64,000 nucleotides of DNA from assembly GCA_022414725.1 (NCBI GenBank), contig CM039464.1:60371908-60435907 (forward strand). Reading direction: 5' to 3'. Within the stretch, counting starts at the first letter, position 1, and each line of letters opens with the position of its first letter. Source of the stretch: Microglena sp. YARC (taxonomy: Eukaryota > Chlorophyta > Chlorophyceae > Chlamydomonadales > Chlamydomonadaceae). Made by a program: the position numbers and the translations under genes. Below are positions 55,959-64,000 of this stretch, in pieces. A model generated the notes under the pieces. The model did not search any database. It saw only the letters and a list, made by a program, of their open reading frames with translations, and was not told the origin of the DNA.

Positions 55959-58900
55959 GTTTGATCATGTATGTTGATGTATCGTGTTTGATTATGTATG
56001 TTGATGTATTGTGTTTGATTATGTTTGTTGATGTATCGCGTTTGATCATGTTTGTTGATGTATCGCGTTTGATCATGTTTGTTGATGTATTGTTTTTGAT
56101 TATGTATGTTGATGTATCGTGTTTGATCATGTATGTTGATGTATCGTGTTAAATCATGTACGTTGATGTATCGTGTTTGATCATGTGTGTTGATGTATTG
56201 CGTTTGATCATGTTTGTTGATGTATTGCGTTTGATCCTGTTTGTTGATGTATCGTGTTTGATCATGTATGTTGATGTATTGCGTTTGACCATGTTTGTTG
56301 ATGTATTGCGTTTGATCATGTTTGTTGATGTATCGCGTTTGATCATGTTTGTTGATGTATCGTGTTTGATCATGTATGTTGATGTATCGTGTTTGATCAT
56401 GTATGTTGATGTATCGTGTTTGATCATGTATGTTGATGTATCGTGTTTGATCATGTATGTTGATGTATCGTGTTTGATCATGTATGTTGATGGATCGTGT
56501 TTTTATCATGTATGTTGATGTATTGCGTTTGATCATGTATGTTGATGTATCGTGTTTGACCTTGTTTGTTGATGTATTACGGTTAATCATGTATGTTGAT
56601 GTATCGTGTTTGATCATGTATGTTGATGTATCGTGTTTGATCATGTATGTTGATGTATCGTGTTTGACCATGTTTGTTGATGTATTGCGTTTGATCATGT
56701 ATGTTGATGTATCGTGTTTGATCATGTATGTTGATGTATTGCGTTTGACCATGTTTGTTGATGTATTGCGTTTGATCATGTTTGTTGATGTATCGCGTTT
56801 GATCATGTTTGTTGATGTATCGTGTTTGACCATGTTTGTTGATGTATTGCGTTTGATCATGTACGTTGATGTATCGTGTTTGATCATGTACGTTGATGTA
56901 TCGTGTTTGATCATGTGTGTTGATGTATTGCGTTTGATCATGTTTGTTGATGTATTGCGTTTGATCCTGTTTGTTGATGTATCGTGTTTGATCATGTATG
57001 TTGATGTATTGCGTTTGACCATGTTTGTTGATGTATTGCGTTTGATCATGTTTGTTGATGTATTGCGTTTGATCATGTTTGTTGATGTATCGTGTTTGAT
57101 CATGTATGTTGATGTATCGTGTTTGATCATGTATGTTGATGTATCGTGTTTGATCATGTATGTTGATGTATCGTGTTTGATCATGTATGTTGATGTATCG
57201 TGTTTTTATCATGTATGTTGATGGATCGTGTTTTTATCATGTATGTTGATGTATTGCGTTTGATCATGTATGTTGATGTATCGTGTTTGACCTTGTTTGT
57301 TGATGTATTACGGTTAATCATGTATGTTGATGTATCGTGTTTGATCATGTATGTTGATGTATCGTGTTTGATCATGTATGTTGATGTATCGTGTTTGACC
57401 ATGTTTGTTGATGTATTGCGTTTGATCATGTATGTTGATGTATCGTGTTTGATCATGTATGTTGATGTATCGTGTTTGATCATGTATGTTGATGGATCGT
57501 GTTTGATCATGTATGTTGATGTATTGTGTTTGATCATGTGTGTTGATGTATTGTGTTTGACCATGTATGTTGATGTATTGCGTTTGATCATGTATGTTGA
57601 TGTATCGTGTTTGATCATGTATGTTTATGTATCGTGTTTGATCATGTATGTTGATGTATGTTGATGTATCGTGTTTGATCATGTATGTTGATGTATCGTG
57701 TTTGATCATGTTTGTTGATGTATTTCGTTTGATCATGTATGTTGATGTATCGTGTTTGATCATGCATGTTGATGTATCGTGTTTGATCATGTGTGTTGAT
57801 GTATCGTGTTAGATCATGTTTGTTGATGTATTGCGTTTGATCCTGTTTGTTAATGTATCGTGTTTGATCATGTATGTTGATGTATCGTGTTTGATCATGT
57901 ATGTTGATGTATCGTGTTTGATCATGTATGTTGATGTATCGTGTTTGATCATGTATGTTGATGTATCGTGTTTGATCATGTATGTTGATGTATCGTGTTT
58001 GATCATGTATGTTGATGTATCGTGTTTGACCATGTTTGTTGATGTATTTCGTTTGATCATGTATGTTGATGTATTGTGTTTGATCATGTATGTTGATGTA
58101 TCCTGTTTGATCATGTGTGTTGATGTATCGTGTTTGATCATGTTTGTTGATGTATTGCGTTTGATCATGTATGTTAATGTATCGTGTTTGATCATGTATG
58201 TTGATGTATTGTGTTTGATCATGTATGTTGATGTATTGCGTTTGATCATGTTTGTTGATGTATGGCGCTTGATCATGTTGTTGATGTATCGTGTTTGATC
58301 ATGTATGTTGATGTATCGTGTTTGATCATGTATGTTGATGTATTGCGTTTGATCATGTATGTTGATGTATCGTGTTTGATCATGTATGTTGATGTATCGT
58401 GTTTGATCATGTATGTTGATGTATCGTGTTTGATCATGTTTGTTGATGTATTGTGTTTGATCATGTATGTTGATGTGTTTGATCATGTATGTTGATGTAT
58501 CGTGTTTGATCATGTATGTTGATGTATCGCGTTTGATCATCTATGTTGATGTATCTATCATGTATGTTGATGTATCGTGTTTGATCATGTATGTTGATGT
58601 ATCGTGTTTGATCATGTATGTTGATGTATCGTGTTTGATCATGTATGTTGATGTATTGCTTTTGATCATGTTTGTTGATGTATCGTGTTTGATCATGTAT
58701 GTTGATGTATCGTGTTTGATCATGTATGTTGATGTATCGTGTTTGATCATGTTTGTTGATGTATCGTTTGATCATGTTATGTTGATGTATCGTGTTTGAT
58801 CATGTATGTTGATGTGATCGTGTTTGATCATGTATGTTGATGTATCGTGTTTGATCATGTATGTTGATGTATCGTGTTTGATCATGTTGTTTGATGTATC

Positions 58901-61900
58901 GTGTTTGATCATGTATGTTGATGTATCGTGTTTGATCATGTTGTTGATGTATGTGTTTGATCATGTATGTTGATGTATCGTGTTTGATCATGTATGTTGA
59001 TGTATCTTGATCATGTATGTTGATGTATCGTGTTTGATCATGTATGTTGATGTATCGTGTTTGATCATGTATGTTGATGTATCGTGTTTGATCATGTTTG
59101 TTGATGTATCGTGTTTGATCATGTATGTTGATGTATCGTGTTTGATCATGTATGTTGATGTATTGTGTTTGATCATGTATGTTGATGTATCGTGTTTGAT
59201 CATGTATGTTGATGTATCGTGTTTGATCATGTATGTTGATGTATCGTTTGATCATGTATGTTGATGTATCGTGTTTGATCATGTATGTTGATGTATCGTG
59301 TTTGATCATGTGATGTATCGTGTTTGATCATGTATGTTGATGTATCGTGTTTGATCTGTTGTTGATGTATGTTTATCATGTATGTTGATGTATGTGTTTG
59401 ATCATGTATGTTTGATGTATCGTGTTTGATCATGTATCGTGTTTTGATGTATCGTGTTTGATCATGTATGTGATGATGTATCGTGTTTGATCATGTATGT
59501 TGATGTATCGTGTTTGATCATGTTATGTTGATGTATCTGTTTGATCATGTATGTTGATGTATCGTGTTTGATCATGTATGTTGATGTATCGTGTTTGATC
59601 ATGTTTGTTGATGTATTCGTGTTTGATCATGTATGTTGATGTATCGTGTTTGATCATGTATGTTGATGTATCGTGTTTGATCATGTATGTTGATGTATCG
59701 TGTTTGATCATGTTTGTTGATGTATCGTGTTTGATCATGTATGTTGATGTATCGTGTTTGATCATGTATGTTGATGTATCGTGTTTGATCATGTATGTTT
59801 ATGTATCGTGTTTGATCATGTATGTTGTATGTTTATCATGTTATGTTGTGTTTGATCATGTATGTTGATGTATCGTGTTTGATCATGTATGTTTGATGTA
59901 TCGTGTTTGATCATGTATGTTGATGTATCGTGTTTGATCATGTATGTTGATGTATCGTGTTTGATCATGTATGTTGATGTATCGTGTTTGATCATGTATG
60001 TTGATTGTATCGTGTTTGATCATGTTATGTTGATGTATCGTGTTTGATCATGTATGTTGATGTATCGTGTTTGATCATGTTATGTTGATGTATCGTGTTT
60101 GATCATGTATGTTGATGTATCGTGTTTGATCATGTATGTTGATGTATCGTGTTTGATCATGTATGTTGATGTATCGTGTTTGATCATGTATGTTGATGTA
60201 TCGTGTTTGATCATGTATGTTGATGTATCGTGTTTGATCATGTATGTTGATGTATCGTGTTTGATCATGTATGTATCGTGTTTGTTGATGTTGATCGTGT
60301 TTGATCATGTATGTTGATGTATCATGTATGTTGTGTTTGATCATGTATGTTGATGTATCGTGTTTGATCATGTATGTTGATGTATCGTGTTTGATCATGT
60401 ATGTTGATGTATCGTGTTTGATCATGTATGTTGATGTATCGTGTTTGATCATGTATGTTGATGTATCGTGTTTGATCATGTATGTTGATGTATCGTGTTT
60501 GATCATGTATGTTGATGTATCGTGTTTGATCATGTATGTTTGTATATCGTGTTTGATCATGTATGTTGATGTATCGTGTTTGATCATGTATGTTTGATGT
60601 ATCGTGTTTGATCATGTTTGTTGAATGTATCGTGTTTGATCATGTATGTTGATGTATCGTGTTTGATCATGTATGTTGATGTGATCTTGATGATCATGTA
60701 TGTTGATGTATTCGTGTTTGATCATGTTTGTTGATGTATCGTGTTTGATCATGTTATTGTTTGTATGTTTATCGTGTTTGATCATGTATGTTGATGTATG
60801 TGTTTGATCATGTATGTTGATGTATCGTGTTTGAATCATGTATGATCATGTATGTTGATGTATCGTGTTTGATCATGTATGTTGATGTATCGTGTTTGAT
60901 CATGTATGTATGTTGATGTATCTATGTATGTTTGATCATGTATGTATGTTGATGTATCGTGTTGATGTATCATGTTTGTTGTGTTTGATCATGTATGTTG
61001 ATGTATCGTGTTTGATCTATGATGTATGATCATTGTGTTGATGTATCGTGTTTGATCATGATATGTTGATGTATCGTGTTTGATCATGTATGTTGATGTA
61101 TTCGTGTTTGATCATGTATGTTGATGTATCGTGTTTGATCATGTATGTTGATGTATCGTGTTTGATCATGTATGTGATGATGTATCATGTTGTTGATGTA
61201 TTGTTTGATCATGTATGATGTATCGTGTTGATGTATCGTGTTTGATCATGTATGTTGATGTATCGTGTTTGATCTATGTTGATGTATGACATGTATGTTG
61301 ATGTATCGTGTTTGATCATGTATGTTGATGTATCGTGTTTGATCATGTATGTTGATGTATCGTGTTTGATCATGTATGTTGATGTATCGTGTTTGATCAT
61401 GTATGTTGATGTATCGTGTTTGATCATGTATGTTGATGTATCGTGTTTGATCATGTATGTTGATGTATCGTGTTTGATCATGTATGTTGATGTATCGTGT
61501 TTGATCATGTATGTTGATGTATCGTGTTTGATCATGTATGTTGATGTATCGTGTTTGATCATGTATGTTGATGTATCGTGTTTGATCATGTTTGTTGATG
61601 TATCGTGTTTGATCATGAATGTTGATGTATCGTGTTTGATCATGTATGTTGATGTATCGTGTTTGATCATGTGTTGATGTTGATGTATGAACGTGTTTGA
61701 TCATGTATGTTGATGTATCGTGTTTGATCATGTATGTTGATGTATCGTGTTTGATCATGTATGTTGATGTATCGTGTTTGATCATGTATGTTGATGTATC
61801 GTGTTTGATCATGTATGTTGATGTATCGTGTTTGATCATGTATGTTGATGTATCGTGTTTGATCATGTATGTTGATGTATCGTGTTTGATCATGTTATGT

Positions 61901-64000
61901 TGATGTATCGTGTTTGATCATGTATGTTGATGTATCGTGTTTGATCATGTTTGTTGATGTATTCGTGTTTGATCATGTATGTTGATGTATCGTGTTTGAT
62001 CATGTATGTTGATGTATCGTGTTTGATCATGTATGTTGATGTATCGTGTTTGATCATGTATGTTGATGTATCGTGTTTGATCATGTATGTTGATGTATCG
62101 TGTTTGATCATGTATGTTGATGTATCGTGTTTGATCATGTATGTTGATGTATCGTGTTTGATCATGTATGTTGATGTATCGTGTTTGATCATGTATGTTG
62201 ATGTATCGTGTTTGATCATGTATGTTGATGTATCGTGTTTGATCATGTATGTTGATGTATCGTGTTTGATCATGTATGTTGATGTATCGTGTTTGATCAT
62301 GTATGTTGATGTATCGTGTTTGATCATGTATGTTGATGTATCGTGTTTGATCATGTATGTTGATGTATCGTGTTTGATCATGTATGTTGATGTATCGTGT
62401 TTGATCATGTATGTTGATGTATCGTGTTTGATCATGTATGTTGATGTATCGTGTTTGATCATGTATGTTTGATGATCATGTATGTTGATGTATCGTGTTT
62501 GATCATGTATGTTGATGTATCGTGTTTGATCATGTATTGTTGATGTATCGTGTTTGATCATGTATGTTGATGTATCGTGTTTGATCATGTATGTTGATGT
62601 ATCGTGTTTGATCATGTATGTTGATGTATCGTGTTTTGATCATGTATGTTGATGTATCGTGTTTGATCATGTATGTTGATGTATCGTGTTTGATCATGTA
62701 TGTTGATGTATCGTGTTTGATCATGTATGTTGATGTATCGTGTTTGATCATGTATGTTGATGTATCGTGTTTGATCATGTATGTTGATGTATCGTGTTTG
62801 ATCATGTATGTTGATGTATCGTGTTTGATCATGTATGTTGATGTATCGTGTTTGATCATGTATGTTGATGTATCGTGTTTGATCATGTATGTGATGTATC
62901 GTGTTTGATCATGTATGTTGATGTATCGTGTTTGATCATGTATGTTGATGTATCGTGTTTGATCATGTATTGTTGATGTATCGTGTTTGATCATGTTATG
63001 TTGATGTATCGTGTTTGATCATGTATGTTTGATGTATCGTGTTTGATCATGTATGTTGATGTATCGTGTTTGATCATGTATGTTGATGTATCGTGTTTGA
63101 TCATGTATGTTGATGTATCGTGTTTGATCATGTATGTTGATGTATCGTGTTTGATCATGTATGTTGATGTATTGTGTGTTTGATCATGTATGTTGATGTA
63201 TCCGTGTTTGATCATGTATGTTGATGTATCGTGTTTGATCATGTATGTTGATGTATCGTGTTTGATCATGTATGTTGATGTATCGTGTTTGATCATGTAT
63301 GTTGATTGTATCGTGTTTGATCATGTATGTTGATGTATCGTGTTTGATCATGTATGTTGATGTATCTGTGTTTGATCATGTATGTTGATGTATCGTGTTT
63401 GATCATGTATGTTGATGTATCGTGTTTGATCATGTATGTTGATGTATCGTGTTTGATCATGTATGTTGATGTATCGTGTTTGATCATGTATGTTGATGTA
63501 TCGTGTTTGATCATGTTTGTTGATGTATCGTGTTTGATCATGTTTGTTGATGTATCGTGTTTGATCATGTATGTTGATGTATTGCGTTTGATCATGTATG
63601 TTGATGTATCGTGTTTGATCATGTATGTTGATGTATCGTGTTTGATCATGTATGTTGATGTATCGTGTTTGATCATGTATGTTGATGTATTGTGTTTGAT
63701 CATGTATGTTGATGTATCGTGTTTGATCATGTATGTTGATGTATCGTGTTTGATCATGTATGTTGATGTATCGTGTTTGATCATGTATGTTGATGTATCG
63801 TGTTTGATCATGTATGTTGATGTATCGTGTTTGATCATGTATGTTGATGTATCGTGTTTGATCATGTATGTTGATGTATCGTGTTTGATCATGTATGTTT
63901 ATGTATCGTGTTTGATCATGTATGTTGATGTATCGTGTTTGATCATGTTGGTTAATGTATTGTGTTTGATCATATATGTTGATGTATCGTGTTTGATCAT
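55959..64000. repeat. 27 bp satellite, about 8 kb, continuing past the window
   Basis: About 297 units (length divided by 27) close to TGTTTGATCATG + TATGTTGATGTATCG. From 55959 to about 58270 the units are varied (TTTGTTG, TTGCG, TTTGACC) and show a higher-order period of about 730 bp: the markers GATCCTGTTTG at 56233 and 56963, and TGGATCG at 56491 and 57222. Between about 58740 and 61280 many units have single-base indels. Then almost pure units run to the edge. 27 is divisible by 3, so stop-free 9-residue peptide repeats (MIKHDTSTY, MYVDVSCLI) appear on both strands; these are not proteins. Confidence 0.97.

Noticed and set aside
55934..57184. 416-codon protein of MIKHDTSTY repeats and its plus-strand mirror MYVDVSCLI
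   Set aside because: A 27 bp unit without stops is open by arithmetic in several frames on both strands. No start context, signal or neighbouring exon supports it.

Overview
This is a eukaryotic nuclear window. It has genes split by introns with GT/AG boundaries, nested LTR retrotransposons, a LINE, tRNA-derived SINEs, hAT-type MITEs and several kilobase-scale satellites. No bacterial operon, CRISPR array or rRNA is visible. A green-lineage (charophyte-like) alga would fit the retroelement set, in particular a LINE carrying both RNase H and a C-terminal restriction-like nuclease. That assignment is inference; the window holds no taxonomic marker.

Layout. (1) 1-9128, minus strand: four exons of a WD40 beta-propeller gene. 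Their introns are built of private tandem repeats, and many repeat units carry a truncated copy of the neighbouring exon edge with its splice site. (2) 9137-19179: a 1.9 kb GGT/GT satellite, then a roughly 110 bp satellite whose unit again contains an exon-like edge with a GTAAGA donor. The copies become indel-ridden after about 12540 and end at a 1000-N gap. (3) 20180-28562, plus strand: a split gene of unknown function among CCAT, CAGC, CCCT and TAGG tetranucleotide domains. Its first exon and the whole repeat series occur twice, the left copy looking like unpolished sequence. (4) 29640-44880, minus strand: a decayed Ty3/gypsy element broken by two later insertions, each with a perfect target-site duplication: a 5'-truncated LINE (18 bp TSD) and a copia-type element with almost identical LTRs (TCGTG). 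(5) 46220-53104, plus strand: a decayed Ty1/copia element whose gag is broken by an inverted solo LTR (ACCTT TSD), which is itself broken by a SINE. (6) 53105-55500: three hAT-like MITEs and two SINEs. (7) 55512-55910, minus strand: one exon of a putative TVP38/TMEM64 (VTT) membrane protein, followed upstream in that gene by 8 kb of 27 bp satellite running to the window end.

The two most interesting signals are the exon-edge repeats, seen at five separate places, and the SINE/LINE pair: the SINEs share their last roughly 45 bases with the 3' end of the LINE, which suggests the LINE machinery moves the SINEs. Few protein genes here look functional. The clearest host coding sequence is the WD40 gene, and even there one exon carries an extra base.
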